Shown here one piece after another: positions 1 through 10,647 of a stretch of DNA of 64,000 bases. A model generated the notes under the pieces. The model worked only from the letters and a program-made list of their open reading frames with translations. It was not told where the DNA came from and did not search any database. The stretch's first letter is position 1, and every line of letters begins with the position of its first letter. The position numbers were made by a program, and so were the translations under genes. The stretch comes from Ecdyonurus torrentis (taxonomy: Eukaryota > Arthropoda > Insecta > Ephemeroptera > Heptageniidae), in assembly GCA_949318235.1 (NCBI GenBank), contig OX439131.1, forward strand, positions 30,403,018-30,467,017. The letters run 5' to 3'.

Positions 1-371
1 TTTAATACAAAAATTATAATTATAAAGCTTGTATATTGACTGAATTTTAAGCTAAAATTGTAGTTGTGTAATGTTAATATTATTATATTGATATATAAAC
101 GAAAATATTTTAAATAAATGTTAATGATTTAAAAAGATTATATAGTGTATATTCAATTTTAATTACAGAACACGTAATTGGCGAAAAAAAAAATCATAAA
201 ATCAAAACATGGTTTGAATATAAATTAATATTATCGGTATATACGTGTATGATTAGTTTTTAACAAATAGCACAAAGGATAAACTTAAATTAATGAATAA
301 TAAATTAATCACGCACTTTTACAAGTAAAAAAATTTTAATTAAATTAAAAACAATTTTTATTTTTACTATT

Positions 372-402
<31 letters not shown>

Positions 403-590
403 GCTGAGGGGAAAAAAATGTGAAAATTAAAATAGTTTGAAAAGATATTTATGATAAAAAGAGTAATAAAATAAGAAAAATGTTTTCTAGTAAAAACAAC
501 AATATAAGAGTCGAATGGTTGACATTAATCTTATATACGGCGTGAGATTTAAAGGCAAACAAAACAAAAGTAAAGCTATATTGCCCACCC
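1..590. other. AT-rich non-coding stretch
   Basis: Very AT-rich sequence with stops in all frames and no motif I can name. It contains one uninterrupted poly-T tract at about 374-400. Nothing indicates a gene or RNA. Confidence 0.7.
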
Positions 591-860
591 AAAAGCAAAG
601 CAACCAGCCATATACAAACAAATAATTCTCAATACAAATTATTGCACCGCACTCTCTGCCGGGGTTTCAAGTTTTGTGGTGACGTAAAACAAACAGAATC
701 TGCCTGCCTGTGCCTTCCTGGGACCCACTTTTTGTTTCTTCTTTTCAACATATGAGAAAAACCACACCAATAAAACCAACCCCCCTGAGTCTGCTTTTGT
801 TTAGGACATTACTCTTTCTATATAAAATATACTCTTATTGTGTGTCTCTTTATATACGTA
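591..860. other. GC-richer island, unassigned
   Basis: Base composition rises clearly above the surroundings, with CCC and GGG runs and a CTGCCTGCCTG stretch near 701-711. No frame is open for long and no splice-site pair frames an exon. It could be a conserved non-coding element, an old repeat, or a regulatory segment. I cannot decide from sequence alone. Confidence 0.3.
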
Positions 861-1980
861 CGTTGACTCCTCTCTAAAATCAAAGTCATTGATAAAAATG
901 CTATTATTTTGTTTTAATTAAAAAGTTTCAAATTAGAACTAAAAAAATTTAATAGATTTATCACGATACAGTATATATTATATGTATACAACGTGTCAAA
1001 CATAAGTCATTAATTTTTATTAATGAGTGTAATAAATTTTAAAAAAAAGTAAGACAAAAGAATGTTTATTTATATAAAAAGAAGTGCTGATTAATTATTT
1101 ATTTGACATGTATTTGGTAAGCATAAATCTTAGAGAATGATTTTGGTTTGTGATTAGAAAATATTATAGTCACCAGCTTTAGTATTATTGGATACAAAAT
1201 ACTATTTTTAATATTGTTTATATATTGAATTGTCGTTTTGTATAACAACTTTATGTTTTATTATTTGACTTCAGATCAAATTCTTATTAAAGTTTGTAAA
1301 ATTATATTTTGAGAGTAATGAATAAACTCAATGGCACACACACTAAAATAATAAAAAATATATATACTACTTGCCGCAATGAAACAAAAACTTGACATAA
1401 CTGCCAGCTTTTGTGCTGACATTTTTTTTTCTCTAGAAGGTTTTACTGTTGTGAGTGTACATAAAAACAACAACAAAACATGAGCTAAAAAAAAAAAAAA
1501 AAAAAAGCTTAAGCTTTAACGCAAGTATATTTTTTGACATTCTTTTTTTTTTTCTCTCTAAAAAAATATGTCAATATAAAAATCACATCCTTTCAAATCT
1601 ATCAATAAAGCTATCCTAGTTTTCATTATTATTATTATTTATTTATTTCACTTTATAAAATTGAAAGAAAAAAAAAGTATTATAATGTTAAACTGATAAA
1701 AGGTCAAAAGTTATCGAATGAAGAAGATTGAAAGCATTAGCTTTAATCGAAACAGTAAATATTAACAACGTCGTTTATATATACAAGGTATTGCAAATAA
1801 TGACTCAAGGGATGATCTCTAAATTGAATTACACATAGAGATATCAAGTTGAAATTTTGATTTTCACTATTCTAATCTATAATACTCTATAGTAATCAAC
1901 ATCATTTTGAAATGTGGTATTTCTATGAACAAGATCCAATACATTAATATTGAGTGATAAATTGTCAATACGTTGACAAA
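861..1980. other. AT-rich non-coding stretch
   Basis: Low-complexity AT-rich DNA with a 20-base poly-A tract at 1487-1506, immediately followed by the short palindrome AAGCTTAAGCTT. A TTA trinucleotide patch lies near 1625-1640. I see no gene. Confidence 0.65.
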
Positions 1981-2175
1981 GAGTGATATTTAAGACACGT
2001 GTCAGGGGCTTGAATGTCAAGGTGTACAACTTCCTGTGTTCACTTAGCAGTAAAGCACGCTCCACAGCCGCCCTGCCCTCATCTGATACAAGAGATGAGA
2101 GGAGACACGCCCAGCCAGGCTTCTCTTACACTTTACCGCACCAAGGGAAGGAACATGCCACCCAACATCATTAAA
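1981..2175. other. GC-richer island, unassigned
   Basis: About 190 bp of GC-richer sequence in which two overlapping plus-strand frames stay open for about 60 codons. Open frames in two phases at once are expected where GC content rises and stop codons thin out, so I do not call a gene. The block could be an old dispersed repeat or a conserved non-coding element. Confidence 0.3.
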
Positions 2176-2293
2176 TTAATATTAAATAACATTTGATATA
2201 TATATTTTTTTTTAATTTTTTACTATACGTCATCATATATATTTCAAAAATAAGACAAAGAGTATAATGTCATGTGATGATTCTATGAAGGAC

Positions 2294-2395
2294 GTTATAC
2301 TGAATTTGCTTCGACACCCTACTGGATCAATGAACATTGATCAGCATAGGACAGACTCAGTTTTTCGGCTATTTTCTTTGGGAAATCAGTATAAC
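2294..2395. repeat. Small imperfect inverted repeat with nested hairpin
   Basis: The ends read GTTATACTGA (2294-2303) and TCAGTATAAC (2386-2395), a perfect 10-bp inverted repeat with partial similarity continuing inward. Nested inside are GATCAATG (2325-2332) and CATTGATC (2335-2342), an 8-bp perfect hairpin with a 2-nt loop. No target-site duplication is clear. It could be a tiny MITE relic or a structured non-coding element. Confidence 0.4.
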
Positions 2396-2694
2396 TTTTT
2401 TTGATGCTATTATTTTTTTCACTACTTAAAAACCTAATTCAACCTCTAAAAACCCTCAACGCTCTCAAAAATATTGCTTTAAGTATTTTTAAACAGGCAA
2501 AATTGAGCTATTTTCTTTTACCGCCCCATGTTGTTTATAGTGCCAACGTATCGCGTTGACTTTAACATGAATGCACATATACACCCTATTATAATATGAA
2601 TGGACCATACTCTTTCTTTATAACAACAGCACGAAAGAAATTTTTAGAGATTTTATTTATTATATTAATTTATGTAATATGGTCAAAGGATATA

Positions 2695-2840
2695 TAACGT
2701 GACAGTACGTATACACGTCAAGGTCAGATGACCGCCCGCCCGCGTGTCGTGCATTGAGTACACATGCACACGCGTGCAGCTGCACGTCACGTGAGAGTTG
2801 ATGGATCACCAGTGGACCAGGTGAATCAACCTCCTATATA
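2695..2840. promoter_or_regulatory. CpG-containing candidate cis-regulatory block
   Basis: In CpG-poor surroundings this block holds several CpGs and a cluster of known binding-site words. TCAAGGTCA (2718-2726) is the extended half-site used by FTZ-F1/SF-1/ERR-type nuclear receptors, and TGACC follows two bases later to make an imperfect inverted AGGTCA pair. GTGCAGCTGCAC (2774-2785) is a perfect 12-bp palindrome containing a CAGCTG E-box. CACGTG (2788-2793) is a second E-box. The motifs are seen; regulatory function is inferred from the clustering. Core-promoter features are not obvious. Confidence 0.35.
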
Positions 2841-3002
2841 TTTTATTGTTTCAAACAAACGCATGCACTTTCCTACATTAACTCGGTATCAATTCCAATC
2901 AGCTTATTTTAACAGATCAATACTTTTTGTGTTCAACAAATATAACCATAACATAGTATGAAATTATAAAATATACCATGCCTACATATTTTTTTGGATA
3001 AG

Positions 3003-3030
3003 TTTTTTTTTTTTTTTTTTTTTTTTTTTT
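3003..3030. repeat. Poly-T tract (28 nt)
   Basis: Uninterrupted T homopolymer. No SINE or retrocopy body is recognisable next to it, so an insertion origin is not shown. Confidence 0.9.
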
Positions 3031-3680
3031 CCTGTATAGAAAGGGGGAAACTTTTGAGCTTAACAATATATTACAGCTTTTGATGCAATTTTTATACGGT
3101 ATTGTACGATGCTTGTGATGTTTAAATTTGCCTTCAGCAATATGCTTTTGTATCTGGATATACTACAGTATATCATACATATTTTAAAATTATTCCTTTT
3201 TCATATTGTACACATAAAAAATTTATTATGAATACTGCTAGTAACTGAAAACTAATCTCTCACCTAGGTGATATTAAGCAGACAAAATTAATCGATAATA
3301 TGAACTGGAAGTGTATGGAATAACACTTAAATAAAGTATAAAAAGTTGAGCTTAACCAACTAATGTCAAATTAACTGTAAACTTTTTTTTTTTTTTCTTT
3401 TTTCCAAAGCTCCTCATCTCTTTAAAAAAACATATATTTAAAAAAACGAAAAAAAGATAGAAAAGAAAGGGCTTGATGTATACGCATAATACAATAATAA
3501 TAAAATAAAAAAAAAGGCATACGAACGGAATGGGTCACACCCTATACATGTATCAATGTGCTGACTAGATTTATTACAAAGGTTTAGAGATATGTTATGT
3601 CGTCTGTATAGAAAAAGAAAGGGTTCTTTTTTCTGACTGTCACGCAGGATTTTTTTTTCTCTTCAGACTTTTCTGAGAAT
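3031..3680. other. AT-rich non-coding stretch
   Basis: AT-rich DNA with shorter poly-T and poly-A tracts. No gene, RNA or repeat family recognised. Confidence 0.6.
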
Positions 3681-3684
3681 TAAA

Positions 3685-4017
<333 letters not shown>

Positions 4018-4334
4018 AGAAAGGAGAAAAAGAAGAAGTACTGGTTTGGAGATTTGCAAAAATGTGAACACTCTATACTTTTTATTTTATTTTTCTCTCT
4101 TCAACAAAATTTATAAGCACGTATGTAACACATTTTTCATAAAAAAAAAAAGTATATACAAGGTAAACAATATTAATTTTATATTATGAAACACCCTTAA
4201 AATTTTACAGTCATGGTAAACTATTATACATTGTATTTATATAAAATTTAATTTATAACACCATGCTGTGTTCAATATTATATTAATTAACTTTTTGATG
4301 TAATTACAATTTTGATAATTGACATTCTGTATGC

Positions 4335-4338
<4 letters not shown>

Positions 4339-4401
<63 letters not shown>

Positions 4402-4416
4402 CTCTCTCTCTCTCTC
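4339..4416. repeat. (CT)n microsatellite, about 78 bp
   Basis: CT dinucleotide array with one T-to-G interruption near 4399. It is the inverted counterpart of the (GA)n array at 3891-4011. Confidence 0.95.
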
Positions 4417-4419
4417 CAC

Positions 4420-5580
4420 TTTTTATTCTCTCTCATTTTACATCCACTACTACGAGTTCTTGTTTATTACAAATAATATATACTATACATGTATACGTAT
4501 ATTTATATATGCTATAATATATAATGAAAGCAATTTTTTGAATAAATAATTTTTGTATACATGAACATTGTACTGTACCTATATTATACTAATACATCAT
4601 GATCAGAAAGGTATTAATGAATTGTTTATGTATGTACTCTATTTAAAATTGAAACCTCATAAATAATTATTTTCGAACTATATACGTTTTGAACCAGTTT
4701 AAAAAACAAAAATAAATAAAATACAGGCACATTTAACAATAATGTGGGACGTATTAAAATAAAATAAAAAATCACGTGTATACAAACAAAATATTATTTT
4801 AATAGTGCCACCGTTAGCAAAAGTTATAGAAAACCAGGTGTACAGTATAAGTCTTGGTGCAAATTTTATATATATATATATTCATAGTTTAATATTATTC
4901 TCGTATTCCCCCTCCTCCATTTATTAGCCCATAGTAAATTTTTGTGATGTCATAAGAAAGAGACATAAGAAAGAATGTCATACTTTACGAGGGACATAAC
5001 TTTGGTCTAAGCCAATTTACTTTCGTTTTTTTTTTTTTTCTTATGATTTTTTTATACATATATATGCATTTTATACTATACTACTACTTCTCTATACTAC
5101 TGGTATATATAGCCAACGGTCAGACAATTTTGTCGGTATACGGAGAGAATTTCACGCTATCCCGCCTTCATCGATTTATTTCTAGCCTCTAGACTGTATA
5201 TACCATGAAGAAGGACAATAGGATACCAAAACCAAGTAGATTGTAAAATGAGAGGAAGAAGAAGAAAATAGAAAAATTCACATTTCATGAATAAGAGAGA
5301 AGCTACAAAATACAAATTTCAATATGTATTTTAGAAAGAAAAGAGCAATCTAAAAATTCACATATTATAGTAAATTTACTGTAAATAGTTTATAATTTAA
5401 TATTCTTCCATACATTCATATAGTAATAGTTTCTATAATTTTAAAAATAGACAATTTAAATAACATATATTTGTATATGAAAATAACTACCAAAAAATAT
5501 ACTTGAAATTCACTATCAAAAAGTTTATTTTGTGTTCTATTATGAGATATAAAGAAAATATAATATTGATAATAATTTTG
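4420..5580. other. AT-rich non-coding stretch
   Basis: AT-rich DNA. A slightly GC-richer segment at about 5110-5230 has no open frame worth reporting and no recognised repeat. Confidence 0.6.
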
Positions 5581-5584
5581 ATAG

Positions 5585-5870
5585 AAGTTCCATGCAAAAG
5601 GATGCGGATTCGATCCCAGCCACCGACCAGGCTTTTATAAAAGCTTGGCGAAGGCAGGAGCTAGGTTGGAGATTCGGGAGACAAGGTCAACCTTAATTGC
5701 TGACCTTCACGACTGAGAGTTTCCACGGTTTCCTCAGTCTGTAATGGCAAATGCCGGGATGTTTGCCTGCCGACCCGTTTTGGATGAACCCGTACAATAT
5801 AAAACACAGGGGTTTCTGAAGATTCGGAGAATAGCTGAGTAACTTAATGAGGTTTAGTCAAAGGGGAACA
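5585..5870 (+). mobile_element. tRNA-derived SINE relic (5'-truncated)
   Basis: The left part contains GCGGATTCGATCCCAGCCAC (5604-5623). This matches the T-arm region of a tRNA with an RNA polymerase III box B (GGTTCGANTCC, about 9 of 11 positions) and is followed by the short CCACCGACC stretch often seen at a SINE tRNA/body junction. The box A half is degenerate or missing. The body contains TTTCCACGGTTTCCTC and AAATGCCGGGATG, which resemble a body segment I remember from arthropod SINEs; this is from memory and unverified. Base composition is far more GC-rich than the flanks. A T/C-rich tract follows at about 5889. No clear target-site duplication. An alternative is another class of old dispersed repeat. 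Confidence 0.55.
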
Positions 5871-5899
5871 AAAAAGAACAAAAATCAGTTTTTTTTTTT

Positions 5900-7141
5900 T
5901 CCTTTTCTTTTCTTTTTTAATTGCATCGAGTTTGGTACAATAAATTTGTATTCATTGAGTACTAACCGCAGTAACATAGAGTAAGGTTTATATAGAAACA
6001 CGCACACGATGTTAATATATATAGAAAAGCAGCATTATTCTAACAGCAAGCATGCATCCAGTTATATTAGAGGCAAGCCAACTGGCCACACTATATAACA
6101 CATTCCCTCATGTAAACCATTGATTTATGAGGAGAACAACTTTGACAACTTCCTACAACAATTTATAACAAACAGAATAGATAAAAACTTGACCAGACCA
6201 TTAATTATTTTGTCTATTTTTTTGTTTTAATATTATGCTAATTATTTATACAAATCAAAGTGATTATGAAAAATTAATAAATTTTATGTTTAAATTATGT
6301 GCAAAAATATAATGATAGTTGATAAGTTATCAGATTATAGAAAATAAATTATATACATAAATCTATTTTATATTATATAATATATAGAGATAAATTAATT
6401 TTAACTAAAAATTAATCCTTGTTTGCCGTGTTAAAAAATTATATAAAATGACGTTTTTCTATCTTTTTTTATATATATTTTTTTTTGAAATTGATGAATA
6501 TGAGTAAAAATAATATTGAGAGCTAACATAAATCTTGTAACATAAAAAAATAAATTCTTTTTCTAGCAACTTAAATTACAAAAAGAGAAAATGAAGTTTA
6601 TAAAATAAAATGTTGCAATATTTCATTTTAAAACTTCGAAAGTTATATAATTTACTCTCTTTTTTTTCTTTTTTATTCTAGAGAGTGAGAGAGATGTATA
6701 CGTATAGTAGATGAAGTTCATATTTTATATTGATTAATAATAATAATAAGACATTTTATTACCCCTATAATAAAAAATAAATTATATTCTTTTAATATTA
6801 TGTAAGTTTATTTTATAACTGTTTTTTGATTAGTTAAACGTAAAATTATAATAATAATGAAAATTAAAAATAAAAATACTATAATTTTATGATTTTTATC
6901 AATAAAACAATAACTCATATAAAAAAAGTTTCCTTTTTTTTTTTTTTTTTTTAATTTCCTATAGAACATCAAATTATTACCTACAATGTTTATGATTTAA
7001 TAAATTTGTATTTCTGTTTCCATATATATGAATTTAATTGATGAAATTTTAATAAGCAAAATATAACACGCATACACGCATGTGTATATGAAAGAGAGAA
7101 GAAAAGAGTAGGTGGAGGAGGCTTTGAAAATGCGTGTGTTG

Positions 7142-7143
<2 letters not shown>
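5900..7143. other. AT-rich non-coding stretch
   Basis: AT-rich sequence with short poly-T tracts and a TAA trinucleotide patch near 6735. No gene or repeat family recognised. Confidence 0.65.

Positions 7144-7207
<64 letters not shown>
7144..7207. repeat. (TA)n microsatellite, 64 bp
   Basis: Pure TA array. Frames across it give Tyr-Ile runs and are not coding. Confidence 0.95.
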
Positions 7208-7209
<2 letters not shown>

Positions 7210-8073
7210 ATATATATCGTGCAGGTACAAAAGATAACATCTGACAGTATATACATATACGGGGGTGGATGTAGAGTAATATATAATGAGAAAATTCAAA
7301 ATTATACATAGATAGATATGTTTTATATAACATGACGTCACAGACATAATATTAAAAACAAACAAATAATATATGAAACAGATTATATTAAATAAAATAT
7401 GCGTACTGCTGTTTTTTTTTTTTTTTTAATTAATAAAACTGAAATACAATTTTTAATCAGATAAAAAAAAAGCATGATGTTTTATTTAAAATTTTAAATT
7501 AATTTTTAATGGGTAGAGAAAAAAATGTTAAGACATAACGAAACATATGTATAAAGTATTAATTATAATGCAGGGGGTATAAAATATACTATAATAAAAA
7601 AAACAATATTAATTTGTGTAAAACGCAAAAGGGAGATGTGTTTTTTTAGTGTGATTTTATAAGAGTTTTATTAGTCTATGGATTTATTGATATCTTAAAT
7701 TACACAGAATTTTAAGTTAAAATACAATGAATTTTGCATATGGAATGTTTAAAAAAAATAAAAAATCTGCAGATTAAAGATAAAGTCAGTATATTGTGTC
7801 AAATGTTTATATATACAAATTTAAATATATTAAAATTGATAACAATAGGTTTAACATGGTCAAAATGTAAAGACCATGTTGTTGTCTTTTTAGCATATAT
7901 TAATATAATAGTAAAAACAATGAAGGAGGTTTTAAGTTTATTATTAAACAATGTTAAAGTTCATTAAAGACATGCCAGCCATGATGTTTAAAACAAAGTA
8001 TATATATTTAAGCTTTAAGGCATTAGCATACAAATACCAAAAACATTTTCATTAGATTTTACTCTATACTTTA
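7208..8073. other. AT-rich non-coding stretch
   Basis: AT-rich DNA holding one TGACGTCA palindrome at 7333-7340. A 77-codon plus-strand frame at 7734-7967 is rich in Lys, Ile, Asn and Leu, as any frame would be in this composition, and has no recognisable motif. Confidence 0.55.
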
Positions 8074-8075
8074 TA

Positions 8076-9028
8076 ATTGGGTCCCTGTATTTTAGATCAC
8101 CGACGATCGGAACCAAGCATCTTGTAACTTGCTGAAAAAAATATATGTTGTTCAGAATGGTAAAAAAACAAACTGTTTTTAATTTTAGGTCATTTGGTCA
8201 AAATCTGTAATTATGGCGCGAGATTTTAAAATTGACCTTTTCGCCGAGCGTGCTCGTGCTAACGTTTTGGTGGCCGTTTTTCTCCGTGGTTTTGGGATAC
8301 AGGTAAAGTTTTGTATTTTTTATTTGTAGTCGGACAAAAGGTGAGTTCGGATAAAAAAAATATCGGGTGTAGCTATAATCGATCATATTGAAAAAAATCG
8401 CCCAAAACGGTACGCCGGCTATTCTAGCTTGAACTTCAAGACCGCTTAGGTGCCATGAAATATTTTTTTTCGTGATTTATGATTTACTTTCCTTAAAATA
8501 GACTATATTAACTTCATAAAAACGTTCTTATAAAAAATTTAAAATTTAAAGTTTTTTTTCTACGATTTTTTAAACTTTGGTCTTTTTGAAAAAAGGCTTA
8601 TATTGAGCGCAGCCTGCTCAGTGGAGATTTAGACCAAATTAATAAACCGTATGTGGAATATAATCTCCAGAATGTCAGCTTTCTGAATATATTAAGCAAC
8701 TTTGGTTACTACGATTTTCTGATTTTATACGGCGATTTGAAATAGTGTGAAATGCGCGAGCCCGGCACGGCGCTGCAGCAACGTTTAGCTTCTTTAACGT
8801 CACTAAAATTTAAAAATTAATTGCAATATAGAATAAATAAAATGTTCAAAGATCACAAATATGGAATTTTTTAATTTAGAGTACTTTTGGTAAAAAAAAA
8901 AATTTAAATAAAAAAAAAAAAAAAAAAAAAAACGAAAAAAAATTTTTTAATTCTTTTGTACGAAGAAATTTTATTTTGTATATTTTAATATTTTTGTGTC
9001 TACATTTTTTGCTATTATTTATTTCCTA
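8076..9028 (+). repeat. Left arm of long inverted repeat
   Basis: Complement of 9522-10472. It carries an internal poly-A tract (about 8909-8932) and a GC-rich patch at about 8755-8790 containing CCCGGCACGGCGCTGCAGC. The minus-strand frame at 8198-8386 (62 codons) is repeated exactly in the other arm, so its preservation reflects arm identity and is no evidence of coding. Confidence 0.85.
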
Positions 9029-9408
9029 ATAAGTATTTTACATTCTTATATTATTATTATTTTGCAATAGAAATTTTACTTTTTCATTATTAGAAATTCA
9101 ATGAATTTTTTTGAAATGCATGCAGAATTGTAACTTGATGTATGCAGTATGTATTATATTTTAAAAATCAGTAAAAGGAATTCCTTAACAGTTATTATAC
9201 GTAGTATTTCCAATATTATATAATTTCTGCACTATTCTTCACTAACTAGGATTATCGTGTCAACCTCTAAGTATATCTGTGGATAGAAACTTTTTTTATT
9301 TACTTTTTTGTTATGCAGCTTGATGTCAAATAATTGTTATTGGATTTTTCTGGTATTTTATTACATATTATTTAATATTAAAACTTTAAATGTAAATCGT
9401 GTGTATGT

Positions 9409-9442
<34 letters not shown>

Positions 9443-9521
9443 AGAAGTCGAGAAAGAAAGAAAAAAAACTCAACAAATTACGAAAAATGCTTAATATAAT
9501 GACATTATATATAATACTTTG
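9029..9521. other. Spacer between the inverted arms
   Basis: About 490 bp of AT-rich sequence with no open frame and no similarity to a transposase that I can see. It contains a short GT/GA microsatellite at about 9410-9440. Confidence 0.6.
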
Positions 9522-10472
9522 AAAATAAATAATAGCAATAAATGTATATACGTAAAAATATTAAAATATACAAAATAAAATTTCTTCGTACAAAAGAATT
9601 AATAATTTTTTTTACGTTTTTTTTTTTTTTTTTTTTTTTAATTTAATTTTTTTTTTACCAAAAGTACTCTAAATTAAAAAATTCCATATTTGTGATCTTT
9701 GAACATTTTATTTATTCTATATTGCAATTAATTTTTAAATTTTAGTGACGTTAAAGAAGCTAAACGTTGCTGCAGCGCCGTGCCGGGCTCGCGCATTTCA
9801 CACTATTTCAAATCGCCGTATAAAATCAGAAAATCGTAGTAACCAAAGTTGCTTAATATATTCAGAAAGCTGACATTCTGGAGATTATATTCCACATACG
9901 GTTTATTAATTTGGTCTAAATCTCCACTGAGCAGGCTGCGCTCAATATAAGCCTTTTTTCAAAAAGACCAAAGTTTAAAAAATCGTAGAAAAAAAACTTT
10001 AAATTTTAAATTTTTTATAAGAACGTTTTTATGAAGTTAATATAGTCTATTTTAAGGAAAGTAAATCATAAATCACGAAAAAAAATATTTCATGGCACCT
10101 AAGCGGTCTTGAAGTTCAAGCTAGAATAGCCGGCGTACCGTTTTGGGCGATTTTTTTCAATATGATCGATTATAGCTACACCCGATATTTTTTTTATCCG
10201 AACTCACCTTTTGTCCGACTACAAATAAAAAATACAAAACTTTACCTGTATCCCAAAACCACGGAGAAAAACGGCCACCAAAACGTTAGCACGAGCACGC
10301 TCGGCGAAAAGGTCAATTTTAAAATCTCGCGCCATAATTACAGATTTTGACCAAATGACCTAAAATTAAAAACAGTTTGTTTTTTTACCATTCTGAACAA
10401 CATATATTTTTTTCAGCAAGTTACAAGATGCTTGGTTCCGATCGTCGGTGATCTAAAATACAGGGACCCAAT
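9522..10472 (-). repeat. Right arm of long inverted repeat
   Basis: Complement of 8076-9028. The inner 120 bp or so (9522-9640) show substitutions and a different homopolymer length relative to the left arm, while the outer 800 bp match nearly base for base. The plus-strand 62-codon frame at 10162-10350 duplicates the one in the left arm. Confidence 0.85.
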
Positions 10473-10555
10473 TATTATATTATATACCTATGTTAAATAA
10501 TATAAATTTCGACTTTATATACCTTTCGTTTTAACTATAATATTGTAACTTACTA

Positions 10556-10561
<6 letters not shown>

Positions 10562-10644
<83 letters not shown>
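10562..10644. repeat. Compound (TA)n(GA)n microsatellite
   Basis: About 20 TA units (10562-10602) switch directly into about 21 GA units (10603-10644), starting some 90 bp from the end of the foldback element. Confidence 0.95.

Positions 10645-10647
<3 letters not shown>

Larger units (their letters stand above)
8076..10472. mobile_element. Long-inverted-repeat (foldback-type) DNA element, about 2.4 kb
   Basis: Two arms of about 0.95 kb face each other across a spacer of about 0.5 kb. The outer ends read ATTGGGTCCCTGTATTTTAG on the left and its complement on the right. They are flanked by TA on both sides (8074-8075 and 10473-10474), consistent with a TA target duplication as in Tc1/mariner-type transposons. 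From the outer end to about 8880 the arms are essentially identical where I compared them; past an internal poly-A tract they drift. No transposase-like frame exists in arm or spacer, so this would be non-autonomous. A transcript across it would fold into a very long hairpin. A fold-back assembly artefact is less likely because the spacer is unique and the inner arm parts differ. Confidence 0.8.

Noticed and set aside
7049..7333. Minus-strand frames rich in Tyr-Ile repeats
   Set aside because: Translation of a (TA)n array; the same holds for frames at 19468-19665, 33400-33651, 35824-36035 and 38800-39106.
8198..10350. Identical 62-codon frames in both arms of the inverted repeat
   Set aside because: Identity follows from arm identity at the DNA level; there is no motif and no neighbouring gene.
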